Notes: generated from the sequence alone by a model not told the origin. 64,000 bases of DNA from Gloeopeniophorella convolvens (GCA_022496205.1 WTXD01000007.1:737646-801645); one strand, 5' to 3'; counted from the first letter of the stretch, positions 22,622-35,321 are shown. Made by a program: numbers and translations.

Positions 22622-24073
22622 TCACGCTTCAACGAACGCCCGGTAGAGCGTAAGCTTGTCCCCATCAGACCCGCCCGCTAGGAAGTCGACCGCTGTAGCA
22701 GCGCCGATGAAAACGACTTCGCCCTGCGTGACGTCGACAGAACCATCCGCCCACTGCAGCCTCCCACTGCCACCCGTGACGATGAGGATGCTTGGGCCCT
22801 CCACCTCGCGGTGCGTCTCCTTTGCGCCGAGTGCAAGCGCCACACTTACCACACTAAACTCGGGAACTGGCGGGTCGTAGAGCGTCGATGCGCCGGCGCC
22901 GGCGAAGGGCACAGGCTTGACGACGTGGTGCGACGATGGCGCAGCGGCATAGGTGAGCGTGCTGACGAGGTTTGGGATATCGCGCAGCTTGGGCGTGAGC
23001 CCAGCGCGAATAACGTTGTCCGAGTTCGCCATGCACTCGATGATGTCTGTCCATGCCAGTTTCGTGCACACAGTCAGCCAGCACGCACGCACGCAGAATA
23101 CGGGAGGGAAGCTACTGACCGCCAGAAATATATGCATGCGGCTCGCCCGCGCCGAGGAAGATCGCCTTGCCCGGCGCGAGCTGGACGTAGTTGAGCAGGA
23201 ACGCGCAGAACGTGCCGATATCTGCAGGGAACTGCGCATTGAGGCGTAGCACGAGCTCGCGCAGGTCTGCCTCTTCTGCGCCCGCGCCGCCCGCCTCGTA
23301 ACGCGCGACGAGCGCGGCAAGCTGCGCGGCGAACGCGTCCGTGGGCGCAGTCATAACCGCCGCGAAAACGTCGCGCAGGGCCTGCTTTGCCCCAGGGGCG
23401 GAGGCGTCCGCTGTGGATGCGACGGAGGTAAACTCGTCGAGCACTGCTTTCGGGATGAGTGCTGCGAGCTCAGGCACTGCGGCGAGGTATGCGGCGATGC
23501 GCGGGAGCGGAAGGAAGCCGCAGAGCGCGGTGAACGGCGTGAGGGCAAGTGCCATCTCAGGCTTGTGGTTCGGATCTGTAGCGCGTCACTCCGTGCTGCT
23601 CCTCGAGAGCATGCGCTGCGCACCCTTGTAGATGTCCGGGTGCTGTGCGTGCAGCTCCTTCGCGGTCGGCTTATCCGGGTGGCTCTGTATGCTCAGCGCC
23701 TTCTCGATGGCAAGCACCTTGAAGAGGAACGGCAGGTTGCCATCTGCCGCATCGAATTTCTCCACCACCTTCTGGCCAATCAAGGCAGGGTGCTTTGAGA
23801 GGTAGTTGGCGAGAGTTTCCCCAGATGAAGAGACCAGCGACGGAGACTTGGGGTGTGTGCCCATCCAGAGCTTCGCTGGCGTCAGCCTTGACGCAGGGGC
23901 GCTAGCACGCGAAGGGGACGCACTTCTGCATACGGTTTCGACTCGTCAACGGAAAACTCGGAGAGACCGGCAGATTGGGCAAACACGGCGACCTTGGAGG
24001 ACGTGCCAAGCTTGCCCCAGTCGTACTGCTGGACAGTGGGTGTGATCTTGAAGACTCGTGTCGGCTGAGACAT
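22622..24073 (-). CDS. mannose-6-phosphate isomerase, type I
   Basis: Four exons, complement(22622..23046, 23120..23575, 23624..23870, 23924..24073), encode 425 residues, normal for the family. Landmarks in order: VQQYDWGKLG, YAELWMGTHP, IQSHPDK (zinc-binding Gln/His), DPNHKPEM, GEPHAYISGG (catalytic His), NSDNVIRAGLTPK and the C-terminal cupin with EGPSILIVTGG. The enzyme interconverts fructose-6-phosphate and mannose-6-phosphate and supplies GDP-mannose for glycosylation and the cell wall. It converges on the dead SEC63 copy, 131 bp away. It appears intact. Confidence 0.95.
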
Positions 24074-25087
24074 GGTGGATGGGATAAACCGATATGTAAC
24101 ATTAACCGCTCGCGGGTGTTAATCTATGAAGCAGTCATGCCGTGACCAGTCGAGCCTCGAGAGCTGGGCGGTGGGCTCAGAGTGTTGACGAGAGGGTGCG
24201 GGAGGAATGCCGGGATAAATTTCCGCCCGCTCAATCGCATCGCACATCTCCGACGGGTTTTGGACTCGAACAGCTGCCATGAACAGGTCGGTTTCGCTTG
24301 CATCTGTCAAGTTTTGGGTTACATCATAGCATGTGATCCGTCGACTAGATAGCATGCAGTTTGGTATCTGAACATGTACTTCGCTCTTTACTATCTACCA
24401 CATCAATCAACTATGAGGCTATCCAGATCTTAACACCAACAAGCAGTCAAGGAGCTGCCAGGGAGTTCAGGCAGCGGGTGTCACGAAGACTCGCAGCACC
24501 CACCCTACAGCCAGAGAAGGATCCCAGTGCAGATTCCGACAAAGAAACACCGTCGCGCGAGTTCCCGGACCTTCCGCTCGTGCACATTACGAAGAACGAC
24601 CTACCGAGCGTCCCAGATGCGCGCCCCGTCCTTGAACCGCTCGAGCCAGCGAAGGGGTCCACGCTGTCCGCCCCGCCGCATTGGAGGCTGCGCATAAGGA
24701 CGATGCCGCGCGACCCACCGGTAACGGTCGGGTATGGCGCGTTCTTGGCGCGATACGAGGAGCTCGTGCGCGCACAGATCCTGTCGGGCGACGGCATCTG
24801 GCCGCACGACGGGCGCATCCATTGGGAGGGTGCGCCTGGAGGCTCCACACGCGGACCAAGATCCTAGAGACAGACAGTCCCGCAAGACGCTTCGCTAAAT
24901 TGTGAGCGTGCCAGGCCTGTCTCGAGCCACTGGCATGACGCTGACGAGCCTATGCAGAACGCTTTCGAATTCAATCCATGTCGCTGTCGCACTCACACCT
25001 TCAACACATTATTTAGTACCGAGCATTGCGCCGACTAGTTTACCTTGTCCACCGTAATCAGAGCTGTGCTCAAGCTGTACCAAACGT
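24074..25087. other. intergenic with an open frame of doubtful status
   Basis: An open frame from 24361 to 24867 (+) reads a Pro/Ser/Glu-rich protein ending TVGYGAFLARYEELV...GIWPHDGRIHWEG. It has no early ATG (the first in frame is at 24703), though TGCAG at 24355-24359 could be an acceptor. I do not recognise it. It may be a real small gene or a fragment. Confidence 0.3.
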
Positions 25088-25095
25088 TATAAATA
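25088..25095 (+). promoter_or_regulatory. possible TATA box of MED10
   Basis: TATAAATA, 150 bp before the MED10 ATG at 25245. Plausible only by position and sequence. Confidence 0.35.
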
Positions 25096-25244
25096 CCTTA
25101 TTCGATAGCATATACCGCTGCGTTCGACACATCGTGTGTGAGTGTGTCCAAAGGGCGCGCGGTCCGGGACGCGGGAACGCTCAGCGAGGCTTCAGCGCGG
25201 CGCGTCTGTTGGCTTCGACCCTGTCACTGTTACTTACCACGATC

Positions 25245-25915
25245 ATGCCGCCGCGGCCACCACCATTACCGATTCCCCCTGCCCTGCCTCCGGCCCCTGA
25301 CTCGCCACGCTCTGCCCAGTCGATCCCGCCAACTGGGATCCAGGGTGACCTCGAGCAGGACCTCATGGGTCTTGCGAATGCGCTGTATAACCTGGGCACC
25401 ACAGTTGTGAACGACTCGACGAAGGACCCTGGCCCGGGTAAACAAGTCGGCGTGCGGGTGTACGTGGAGCTCTCTGACCGTTTGGCTGCTTGTGCGCTGA
25501 CGCGGCGTAGGAACGAGGTTGTTGGCTACTTGGCGGGGATGGACGATATGGCGCCACGACTCACTACACGCATACCCGTGCAGATCCTCACAGACATCGA
25601 CAATGGCCGCAACCCGATGCACCTGACGAGAGACAGGCTCGAGCGGGCGGCCACGGAGAATCAGTTCATGAATGGCAAGATCAAGGCCATCGAGGTCTGT
25701 CTCTCGCGCAGTTTTACATTCTTGTGGCGGTCTGCTGACAGCGTCCGTCATAACTTGTATTGCAGAGCTATCGACAAATGCTGGACGAGGCTTTAGTGCA
25801 GACGTTCCCCGACCTCGCGGATGTGCTGTCGGGCACAAGAGAGGAACTGCCGCAGGCACCAGCAGATGGCTCAACCGAACACACCACCTTACTCAATGGC
25901 GAGCACCAGCCCTGA
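25245..25915 (+). CDS. MED10: Mediator complex subunit 10 (Med10/Nut2)
   Basis: Three exons (25245..25459, 25511..25694, 25766..25915) encode 182 residues. A Pro-rich N-terminus precedes GDLEQDLMGLANALYNLG, VNEVVGYLAGMDD (restored by using the GTACGT donor at 25460), IPVQILTDIDNGRNPM, TRDRLERAATENQFMNGK and YRQMLDEALVQTFPDL. That is the whole Med10 signature. Med10 is an essential Mediator middle-module subunit in the nucleus that links activators to RNA polymerase II. Confidence 0.93.
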
Positions 25916-26642
25916 CGCCATCGCCTCATAGGACACGCTTGCGCTGCTCAGCTGGGTGCACGAAAGCCTCTGGGACGGAACCCCAGTGGACGATATTTGC
26001 AAGCACGCTTATGCGTCACCCCGAGCCGGTTCTTCAATGCTTGACCGCATGATGGTCAGCTGGGCCACATGTCCGAGACTCAAGCATTGTTCCCGGATCC
26101 GCTGTGGGGTCGGTGAGACCTGGGTCGATTGCGGGTCGGTCTATCGGGGAGCGGCAAGCGGAGGCACGTTGAGTCAGGTTATGTCTTGTGTGTCCCCGCG
26201 CTCGGAATCGTACGGTGCTCGTACTTGCAGGGTGGATTGTGGAATATAAATTCCGCCGGGTTGATGTTTGTTTATGTCGGCCGGGGGGTCGTGACCTCAA
26301 TCGTCATGCCAACGTAGCCAATCGACGTTCTGTGGAGTGCAATGGCTGGACACTAGGGACGTGTCGCTGAGACGAGTTTACAGATGGCATAGGGAGAGGG
26401 GAGGGATTAATGATGTGCCATATTTAAGGAACATTTGGCGAGATCGAGGGCGAGATTGCGGTCGTGCGGGGTCGAAGGAGCGACAAAGCGGACACACGGA
26501 TGTGTGCAACCGGGGATCGCGGGCCGAGGAGTGTGGTCGTCGTCACTCTGATTTGAGCGGAGAGCGGACAAAGTTTCATGCCTTGTCTCCTACCTGCAAC
26601 CTTTTCCTCTTAACACGCCCTTCACGCACCGCGACGACAGTC
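25916..26642. other. intergenic between MED10 and RIC8
   Basis: No gene supported. It holds a CT-rich leader (about 26580-26640) before the RIC8 start. Confidence 0.5.
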
Positions 26643-28751
26643 ATGGCCAACCTATTAGCATCCTATAATACCCTCTCTGCCTCCTCGCCAAGACAGGATG
26701 TCTCCAGAGCGCTCGACGCCATCACAGGCAGTACGCCGTCTGATCACGCCACCGTGCAGTTCACCGCGCTGACCTCCGTCTAGCACTAATCATCGACGAC
26801 ACAAGCCGCAAGGCTCTCGTGACCGCCCTTCTATCAGACTTGCAGTCCTGCAGACCCGGGAGCACGAGTGGGAGGCTCCATCACACTGGTGCGTGTTTCG
26901 TCACCGCTGTCTCGCTTGCATCCGTGTAACAAGGCACGGTCCCGTAGATGCGCAGCTCGCTCTCTCTGCCGTAAAGTTCCTCGGGCGGCATCCTTCTGGA
27001 TCCTCCGTCATAGCGTCTGCAAGCAATCTGTCTGCACTATTTTCCGTGTCAAAGAGCTTCAAGGACAACAACATCGATGCCTCGTTAGAAGCCCTTCGTT
27101 GCATTGCCAACGCACTTCTCCTCGTTGAGACTGCTCGAGCCACTGTGATCAGCGAGGCCGTAAACGGCGGAGAATATGCCACATTACTCCTCGAGGTTAG
27201 TTACGTCTTCATCTTTCTATTGACCGTTGATTGAAACGACCCTAGAAATCATCTTCGCCAGATGTCATCTTCATCGCATCACGTATCCTCTTCCTTGCTA
27301 CTGCATCTCTCGCAACTGCTGGCTCGTTTATCGCTTCTATCGTCGAGCAGAAACCTTCTGGACGTGTGCTCTCCCTTGTCGACACCATCGCGCTGCGTCT
27401 TGAATCACTTATGACCGCTCTTCTCGCCGGCACCAAGATGGCTCGGGAAGCAATGATCGACCTTCTCAAATTCACGTTCAACATCCTGACCCACTACCCA
27501 AAGGTAACTGCCTTGATATCTCACGTGCGACAGTATCTCATCCTCCTCAGCTTGTCGATTGCGAAAAGATCACCGAGGTGGGTGCCAGCGATGATGGTCC
27601 CAAAGTCATGGGTGAATACTGGTCAGACCGGCTTGATGGGTACGTTGTATCGCGCCCGCTCGTCTACTTTCTCTCTCATGTGTGTTGTTGTACAGCCTTC
27701 TTCCTCCCCTCCTCCGTGCATTCAACTCTCTCCCGCCCAGCTCACCCTCCCCACTCGGCCCTCCGATCAATCATGTTGTCCATGCGTTACTCGCAATCCC
27801 TTTCATCAAGGGCTTACAGGCAGCGTGGTTTCCATCACCACCAGCTAGCCGGCGGGGGTCGCCCACATCCGGCCCCGGCTCCCCCATCACGCAGAACAAT
27901 AACCTCACCACGGAATCGTCGCGTGAGACGTCCCGCCCGCCCGGCGCCTTCGACCGGGCGATGTCTATGCTCTCCGCGGGCCGCCGCTCCCTTTCACGTT
28001 CGTCCTCCCCAGTACCGTCGCACACGCCGCCGAACCACGACACCCTCCTGCGCACGTATGACCTGCTCGAGATCGCGCTCTCGCACTACTTCCCGAGCAA
28101 CATCGAGGCGGACGACTCGACACTGCGCACGGCGGCGCGTGCGGAGAGCGACAGCACGCTCGATGAGCTTCTCGCGCCGCTCATGATGCTCCTCCTCAAG
28201 CTCGTCACGGGCGACTCGGGCTCGCGCGATCGCGTGCGCGAGTGGTTGCTCCCAGCGAACCTCGACCGGTCGACCGCACTCGAGGGCCGCGCGGACACCC
28301 TTGGCCGCCTGCTGCGCCTGCTAACGAGTGTATACCACTCACGACTCAACTCGATCTCGGGCGAGCTGCTCTACACGCTCTGCAACCACGATGGTCCACC
28401 TTTCTTTCTTTTATGCGCTTGCGTCTGTACTGACACGACGGCCAAACAGCGACGAACCTCATCTCGCAAGTGGGCTACGGCAACGTTGCCGGCTTCCTCT
28501 TTAACAAGGGTATCGTCACGGGTCCGCCGACGTCCGACGCAGGGCCCTCGACTGACGCGTCGGGCGCGGAGATCAACCCGATCACGGGCGCCGTGCAGGA
28601 GCCGCGTGTCGAGATCGAGATGACGGAGGAGGAGCGTGAGCGCGAGGCCGAGCGGCTGTTCACGCTGTTTGACCGGCTCGAGCGTTCGGGGGCGATGCCG
28701 CCCGAGGCGAACCCCGTCCGGCACGCAATTCAGCGCAGCTTTGCTTCCTGA
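26643..28751 (+). CDS. RIC8: Ric8/synembryn guanine nucleotide exchange factor
   Basis: Seven exons (26643..26730, 26784..26888, 26948..27195, 27246..27503, 27551..27639, 27696..28393, 28450..28751) encode 595 residues. The protein is an all-helical armadillo-like fold with DAQLALSAVKFLGR, ALRCIANALLL, MIDLLKFTFNIL, GPPINHVVHALLAIPF, TYDLLEIALSHYFP, GRLLRLLTSVYHSR and QVGYGNVAGFLFNKG, diagnostic of Ric-8. Ric8 is a cytosolic chaperone and non-receptor GEF for G-alpha subunits. The donor of intron 6 is GTCCAC, weak, but its use alone restores HDATNLISQVGYG. Intron 1 (GTACGC...GTCTAG) is needed to pass an otherwise in-frame TAG. Confidence 0.93.
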
Positions 28752-29150
28752 TCGTGCGCGCCAGGGTCGCGGGGGTGAGGTGCCAGTGTGTCTGTGCGGT
28801 TGTGTGATACGTTGTACTGTTGTGGTGTCTTCCCTCGACTTTCTATCTATATATACCGCTACATTATTGATCTCACGAGAATGGCTTAATACCACCCTGT
28901 TCTATAGTCATCGAGCCGCAGTCTGTCTCCTTGTACACAACACGCAATCGATCGATGGATGATACACGAGAATGCGTTCATCCGCTGGGAGAGGGAGAAC
29001 GTCTGCCGAGGGGCGTATTATTTTGAACAGCATCAACAAGCACAAACACTAGACCAAGCATGGAGATGTAAACAGAGGGAGCAGCATACATGCGCATATG
29101 CAGATGAAACATATCTCGCGGAGCTAGAGCACAGGGCAAAACAGGACCGA
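28752..29150. other. convergent 3' region of RIC8 and nucleolin-like gene
   Basis: 399 bp shared 3' flank. No gene; contains ATATATA-type AT-rich stretches. Confidence 0.5.
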
Positions 29151-31268
29151 TCAGTCGAAGGTGACCTTCCTGCCCTCGAACTGTGCGATGCCGCCTGTCC
29201 GCGCGCCGCCGCCGCGTCCGCCGCCGCGCCCGCCACGACCACCACCGCGTCCCTGCGAAAACCATTTGGCGTCAGTAATGTGTAGAAGGGCCGTTCCGGA
29301 GGCGTGGTGCTCACCCGACCACCGTCGAAGCCGCCGCCGAAGCCGCCACGTCCTCCACCGAAGCCGCCGCGTCCACCGCGTCCGCCGCGTCCACCACGAC
29401 CGCCGTCGAAGCCGCCACGACCACCACCAAAGCCACGGCCTCCACCGCGGCCGCCACGGTCTCCGCCGCTGTCGTCGCGCGGCTGCGAGTAGTCGAGGCG
29501 GATGTTGCGGCCCTGGACATCGAGACCCTGCGCACTCTCGTACGCCTTCTTCGCGGCGTCGAGGTCCGAGAACTCGACGTAGCCAAAGCCCTTGATCCTG
29601 CCCGTCTCGCGGTCCGTCGGCACCCGCACGCTCTTGACGTCGCCGTACTCGGCGAAGACCTCCCAGAGCGCGTCCTCGTTCGCAGACCACGATAGGTTGC
29701 CGACGAAGAGCACCGAGCTCGGCGGGCTCGTCTTGTCGCCGAATGCGGCGCGGCGGCCCTCGTTCGTGCCGGTCGCGGGCTTACTTGTGCTGCGGTCGAC
29801 GTTGATCGGCCGCCCGTCGATCTCCTTGCCCGAGAACTCGAGTGCCTTCTCGACCGACGCGGCGTCCACAAACTCGACGTAGGCGAAGCCACGGCTCTTG
29901 CCCGTGGTGCGGTCCATCTGCACGCGCGCGCTGACGACCTCGCCGCACTCCTCGAACTCCGATTTAAGCCAGTCGCTGTCAACGTTCCACGAGAGGCGGC
30001 CGACGAAGACCGTCCTTGAGGTCTTGTCGTCCGCGCCGTCAGCGGGTGCTGCGTCGCCGTTGCCAAGCTTTGTCTTTTTGGGGGGCGCAGCGGTGTCTGA
30101 GTCCGCCTTGCGCTTGCCTGTAACGATGAATGTACTCGTTAGTTAAGCAAGTGGCGAGCAGGGCAAAATTCGAACCGGTTGTTGCGACGGGAGCAGCAGT
30201 GCCATCAGCCATCTGAACGTCCTCGTCGTCAGACTCGGAGTCCGACTCATCGCTCGAGCTCTCTTTAACATCTGCCTTCTTTGCTCCGGGCTCGGGGTCT
30301 GAAGACGCATCGGAGTCGGAGTCAGACTCGTCGCTCGACTTCTTCGCGGCAGCTTTTGCCGCAGGCTTTGTAGGCGCCTTGCCGGACTCGTCCTCTGATG
30401 ATTCCTCGCTCGAATCGTCGCTTGACTCTGCCTTAGCAGCAGCTTTTTTCGGGGCGGCCTTGGCAGGCGCCGGCTTCGCAGCGGCTTTTGCAGGTGCAGC
30501 CTTAGCAGGTGCAGCCTTAGCAGGGGCCTCATCTTCTGAAGAATCGTCACTCGAGTCTTCGCTTGAGCTGGCCTCTGCCTTGGCAGCCGCTTTTGACGGG
30601 GTTGCCTTTGCAGGGGTGGGCTTGGCCGGGGCAGCCTTAGCGGGGGTGGACTTGGCAGCAGGTTTTGAGGGCTCATCATCAGATGATGACTCGCTATCGG
30701 AGCCTTCGTCGCTATCACTGTCCTTCGTTGCGACCTTGGCAGCAACCTTGGAAGGTGCTGTCTTGGAAGGGATCGCTTTTGCCGCAGGTTTCGGGGGCTC
30801 GTCCTCAGACTCGCTGTCGCTCGACTCAGATGAAGAGCTGGCCTTCGGAGGGGGGGCCTTCGCCTGATGTGTGCATAAGAAAATATGTAAGCTAGAGTAA
30901 CGTTGTAGCACATACCTTGCCATTGGTCACGGCAACCTTGGCCTTGGGCTTCTCGTCCTCAGAAGAAGACTCGGACGACTCATCGCTCGACTCGTCTTTC
31001 TTCCCGGCCTTTTTACCATTCGCTTGCTTTGCCTTTAAAAGATCAGAAAGAGGCGCCAGAGCATGTAGCAGTATATAATACGCACCCTGGCGAGAATCTC
31101 CGTCGAGGAGAGAGGCGCTCCGTGCTTTGCACTGGGAACGGTCGCCGCAGCAGACTTTTTAGCGTCGACAGCTTTGGCCTTTTTGTCGACCTTGGCCGCA
31201 ACCTCAGTCTTGGCCTTCTTGTCAACCTTTTCTGCCTTCTTTACGGTCTTCTTGTCTGACTTAGCCAT
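29151..31268 (-). CDS. nucleolin-like protein (Gar2/Nsr1 type)
   Basis: Five exons, complement(29151..29252, 29315..30117, 30176..30863, 30916..31032, 31086..31268), encode 630 residues. It starts MAKSDKKTVKKAEK (basic), then a very long alternation of Ser/Asp/Glu acidic blocks with Lys/Ala/Pro linkers. Two RRMs follow: TVFVGRLSWNV...GFAYVEFV and VLFVGNLSWSA...GFGYVEFS. The C-terminus is an RGG/FGG domain ending EGRKVTFD. This is the classic nucleolin/Gar2/Nsr1 layout; the protein acts in the nucleolus in pre-rRNA processing and 40S assembly. The acidic Ser sites are typical casein kinase II targets. Confidence 0.94.
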
Positions 31269-31443
31269 TGGGGAGAGAGGCAAGGGATGGACTGGTGAGG
31301 ACAACAACGGCGGAAAGAATTCTCAACCCGGAAAATTTGGCCCGACGGTCGTGTATTATGTCAGCAATTACCCGGGAAGCGCTCGCGCCGCACTCGATTG
31401 CCTGTGGCCTTTAGCTTCAGTCACCACGACTTATACACCTCCA
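31269..31443. promoter_or_regulatory. short bidirectional promoter
   Basis: Only 175 bp separate the divergent start codons of the nucleolin-like gene (31268, minus) and the Rab escort gene (31444, plus). No TATA box is visible. Both promoters must share this stretch. Confidence 0.6.
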
Positions 31444-33297
31444 ATGTCCGACTTGGAGGGCAACTTCGACGTGATTATCCTCGGAACGGGGGTCGTAGAG
31501 TCTATCACAGCTGCGTGAGTTCCGCGCTGCGTCACGCGTGTTACTAAATCACCCCAGGGCTCTGTCCAAAGCAGGTGTTAAGGTCGCGCATCTCGATAAC
31601 AACGCGTACTATGGCGGAGACGAGGCTAGCCTTACCCTCGACGAGCTAGCCAAGTGGGCAGACAACCGATCTGTGCCATACGATGGCTCGGGGCAGCTGA
31701 CAAGCTACCTTGCTGCCCAACGCACCAGGTTTACCTCAGTGTCCCGGTCGTCTGCTATCCCTGACCACTCCCGGCATTATTCCGTCTCACTTGCGCCTTC
31801 TTTAATCACCTCAGTAGGCCCCCTTATATCTTCTCTGATAGCGTCCGGAGTATCGCGCTATGGTGGCTATCGCCTGCTCGAGCGCGTCGGTATCTACTCT
31901 CGCAGTGAAGGGCTCCAGAATGTCCCTGGAAGCAAGGAGGATGTCTTTAGGTCCTCATTAAGCCTTCTAGAGAAGCGAAGGCTTATGCGCTTCCTCGTGT
32001 TTGCCTCCGGAGACTTTGAAGGTTCAAAAGAGCTGCAGGGGCAAGAAAAAACACCTTTCCCAGATTTCCTCAAAGTCAAGTTCTCCCTCAGCCAACAGAT
32101 GATAGACGCCATTGTCTATGCCCTTGCGTTCTGTCCCTCGAATGCAGGTACGACACATCAATTATTTATTTGTCTACATCCCACAATACCTTGTGCTTCT
32201 GTAGATCCAGCACTGCCCGCGCTAACTCGCCTGCGCAGCTACCTCCGTTCCTCAGGACGCTATGGCGCGTCACCCTTCCTTGTTGGACACTACGGTGGCC
32301 TGGGCGAGATTGCACAGGGATTTTGTCGCGTTTCTGCTGTGAATGGCGGCGTGTATATCCTTGACAGGAAGATTGACGGAATCACCACTCCATCATCGGC
32401 TTCGAGTGACAAGTTTGTAGTCCAGCTGAACGATTTTCCCGAGCCGCTCACTGCGGACGTCCTCATCGCATCCCCCGATCAGCTTCCTGAGTCTCTGAAC
32501 CCTCCACCAGTACAAGGGAGCAAGCAGCCTGCCATCGCGCGGTGCATTGCTATAATCGACAAACCGATACCGTTCCCGCCCTTACCGTCTTCAGGGGTGC
32601 CGGAAAGTGTGGATGCCGTCGACTCTGCTTCATCAACTTCAGAGGTTACAGAAGAAACCGACGCAATGGCCGAGCCTGCAACACCCTCAGAAGCGCCTGC
32701 TGGACTTCCACCAGTTGATACGTCTGTCATTATTTTCCCGCCAAATTCGGTGGACGGTGGCTCTACGTCCAAGGCGGCTCAAGCCTTCGTCACTGGTTCT
32801 GGAACACTCTCTGCGCCCCAGGGAAAGTGTGAGTATCAGCCGCACTGCATCATACATTGTTTGATGACTTCTCTGTTACTCCAGATGCCGTGTACCTCTC
32901 CCTCCCTTTGGTCGATGGCGAAGATCCTCATTTACTGCTAAAGCCATATCTTGATACCATCTCCTCTATCACCGGAATCGCCGAGCCACAATTCAAAGTC
33001 ACCTACGTCCAACGTTCCTATTCCGGCCAACAGCCGGCTTCTACCTCTGCCCAGTCGCCTGTCTTGGTGTCCTCTCCTCCCCCGCATGGTCTAGCCGATA
33101 TATCTGATTCTGCAAGCTCAGCGGCAGAGTCCCTGTTCTTCCGTGCCGTTGAGATTTTGCGATCGAAGAACCCGCAGGCTTGGACCACGGAGGGCGAGGA
33201 GGCGGGCAGCGGTGGGGACTTCTTCAGGGAACTCAAGGTTCCCATGTGGCCTCCTCTGGAAGGACCGCAAGAGGATGAAGGAGGCGACGAGTGGTGA
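31444..33297 (+). CDS. Rab escort protein (Mrs6/REP, GDI superfamily)
   Basis: Four exons (31444..31514, 31558..32147, 32205..32828, 32885..33297) encode 565 residues. FDVIILGTGVVESITAAAL is the FAD-like Rossmann start of the GDI/REP superfamily, followed by VAHLDNNAYYGG. GVSRYGGYRLLERV, KNVPGSKEDVF-like NVPGSKEDVF, LEKRRLMRFLVFA, FLVGHYGGLGEIAQGFCR and GGVYILDRKI follow. The length, acidic insertion near 32600-32750 and C-terminal YAVYLSLPL domain favour REP over GDI. REP presents Rab GTPases to geranylgeranyl transferase II in the cytosol. Confidence 0.9.
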
Positions 33298-33815
33298 TAT
33301 GGCACTCGATTGTATGTATGACATGTACGATGGATACACTAGTGGGTTGATTGACACGGTCTCGTTCTTTAGTCGCGCCGCCAGGCATCGGCGCGAGTGC
33401 GTGGTCACCTGACCTAACGCGTGCACCTTGCGTATTGTTTGGCCACGTTTTGGGACGCGAATGTCAGACTTGTCCGCCAAGTTTCAATCCAATCCGAGAC
33501 TGGGCTGACAGATAAAAATACGCCGCCGCCGTGTGGAGCACTTCGTTCGTTTCCTCTATCTCACCATCTACACTCCTTGTATCTCTATCATTCATCTATC
33601 CACCTCTTATTTGTCTGCAGCCAAAGTCTGCAGTCCCCTCCTTCTGAATACTCTCGCTCTGCTGGATCTCGTGATTCGCTGAGAGAGTACTATTTGTTGT
33701 TTGTATAGCTTCGGCATCCCGCCCGTCGCACATTCTTCTTTCTTCTCCCTTTCACCACTCGCCCTCGAAGGGTGCCACAGTTTTACCCCATCCACCCCAC
33801 ACTCTCTCTTATATC
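33298..33815. other. intergenic, CT-rich leader of cyclin gene
   Basis: 518 bp. The 33540-33815 part is strongly pyrimidine-rich (CTCT/CATC), a usual mark of fungal promoters and 5' UTRs. No gene seen. Confidence 0.5.
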
Positions 33816-35321
33816 ATGTCTCGGAGAAACCCTCTTTCCCTCATCCCGACGGCCCTCCACAACCCGCAGCTCATCCGCCTCATTCAGAAGCCAGTCACAG
33901 GACATATGGTCTTCTACCTCGCCCGCCAGATGAGCAACATCATCCCTGTCGCTGAAGACTCGTCACCTGCGCCGACCGCCAGCGGTACCGTGCCGCCGAC
34001 CCCTCCTCGCACGCCGCACAAGGCCACCTTCGATCAGTCGCTGGTGCCTCCGGGTCTCATGCCACTTGAGGAATTCATTGCCCGCCTCGTCCAAAAGTCC
34101 CGCGTGCAGGTTCCCACCCTCCTTACGACGCTGGTATACCTCCAGCGTCTGCAAACGAAACTTCCCAAAATGGCGAAAGGTGAGCTCTCGACCAACCCTC
34201 ACTCTCAACTTTGTTCTGATGTCTTCTGCGTCATAGGGCTCCCCTGCACCCGGCACCGGGTGTTCCTTGCGACCCTCATCGTCGCCGCGAAGTATCTCAA
34301 CGACTCTTCGCCGAAGAACATGCACTGGGAGAATTTTGCGGACATTTTTGACCTGGCCGAGATCAACCTGATGGAGAAGCAGCTACTCTTCCTACTCGAC
34401 TACGACCTGCGCTTTGATGAGCCCGAGGCGTGTCGCCACTTTGAGCCTTTTATGTCTCCGGCTCCACCACGGAACCAAGAAGCCCGGAAAAAGGCAGTCA
34501 GCGTCGTTGCCCAGGCGAGCAAGGCGCGCGAGCAGGCTCAAGCGCTTCCGCCCACTCCGCCGCACGAGGAGCCGGAGCGCCCTCTGCCCGCACCTGCACC
34601 TGCACCTGCGAGCGAGCCTGCGCCGCCTTCGGAACCCGCTTCGGTTCCCCCTCCCGCTGCCCCTCTCTCCATCGTCATTCCCAGCACAGCACAGAACCTG
34701 AGCGGTACCGTGCAGAAGGTCGCAAAGCGTCTCGGATCGACGTACCTCAGTCATGCTTCTGCCCCTGCACAATGTGCACATCCCCGAGAGCTCGCCACGC
34801 CGCCCAGCGCCATCAGCAGCATTAGCGGCGACTCGGAGGCGGGCTCGGCGACAGAGGGCTCCTCGAGCTACTCTTCAGACGACTACATCTCAGACGACGA
34901 CGTCTCTGAGCCCACTGAGCGCTCCCGCTTCATTGCCGAGGCCCCCGAGCGTAGCTTCGTCCTGCGGCCCGTCCCCGCAGCCGTCGGGTACCGCCGTGGG
35001 CGCACGGCCTCGGTCGCGTCGGACGCGACGATTGAGGGCGGCATACGCCTCATCGAGGACGGGTTCTCCGCGCCGTCGCCGTCGCCCGCCGCGACGAAAA
35101 TCTCATCGAGCCGCACCGCGCCGGGCGGCTTCCTGAGCCGCATGTGGGGCGCCGCGGCGAAGGTCGCGGCGCACCACACGCCTGTCGAGGCTGAGACACC
35201 GCTGCACGCAAGTGCGAGCGCGACGGCGTCGGGCGCCGGCGCGTTCCACCTGCGCAGGCTGGCGCACTCGCGCTCGGTGATGTTCCGCGGGGGTTCGCGT
35301 GGGGATGCCGCGGACACGTAA
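33816..35321 (+). CDS. Pcl/Pho80-type cyclin
   Basis: Two exons (33816..34179, 34237..35321) encode 482 residues. The cyclin box runs from [21 protein letters not shown] through [13 protein letters not shown], then [37 protein letters not shown] and [15 protein letters not shown]. This is the G1/S Pcl1-2-like cyclin family that activates the Pho85/CDK5-type kinase. The long C-terminus is Pro/Ser-rich and disordered. The single intron is 57 bp and open in frame, so its retention would insert 19 residues in the cyclin box. Confidence 0.9.
   Translation: MSRRNPLSLIPTALHNPQLIRLIQKPVTGHMVFYLARQMSNIIPVAEDSSPAPTASGTVPPTPPRTPHKATFDQSLVPPGLMPLEEFIARLVQKSRVQVPTLLTTLVYLQRLQTKLPKMAKGELSTNPHSQLCSDVFCVIGLPCTRHRVFLATLIVAAKYLNDSSPKNMHWENFADIFDLAEINLMEKQLLFLLDYDLRFDEPEACRHFEPFMSPAPPRNQEARKKAVSVVAQASKAREQAQALPPTPPHEEPERPLPAPAPAPASEPAPPSEPASVPPPAAPLSIVIPSTAQNLSGTVQKVAKRLGSTYLSHASAPAQCAHPRELATPPSAISSISGDSEAGSATEGSSSYSSDDYISDDDVSEPTERSRFIAEAPERSFVLRPVPAAVGYRRGRTASVASDATIEGGIRLIEDGFSAPSPSPAATKISSSRTAPGGFLSRMWGAAAKVAAHHTPVEAETPLHASASATASGAGAFHLRRLAHSRSVMFRGGSRGDAADT

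Noticed and set aside
29311..30066. Long Ser/Arg/Thr-rich minus ORF overlapping nucleolin-like exons
   Set aside because: Alternative frame of the RGG and RRM exons; the true frame has canonical RRM motifs.
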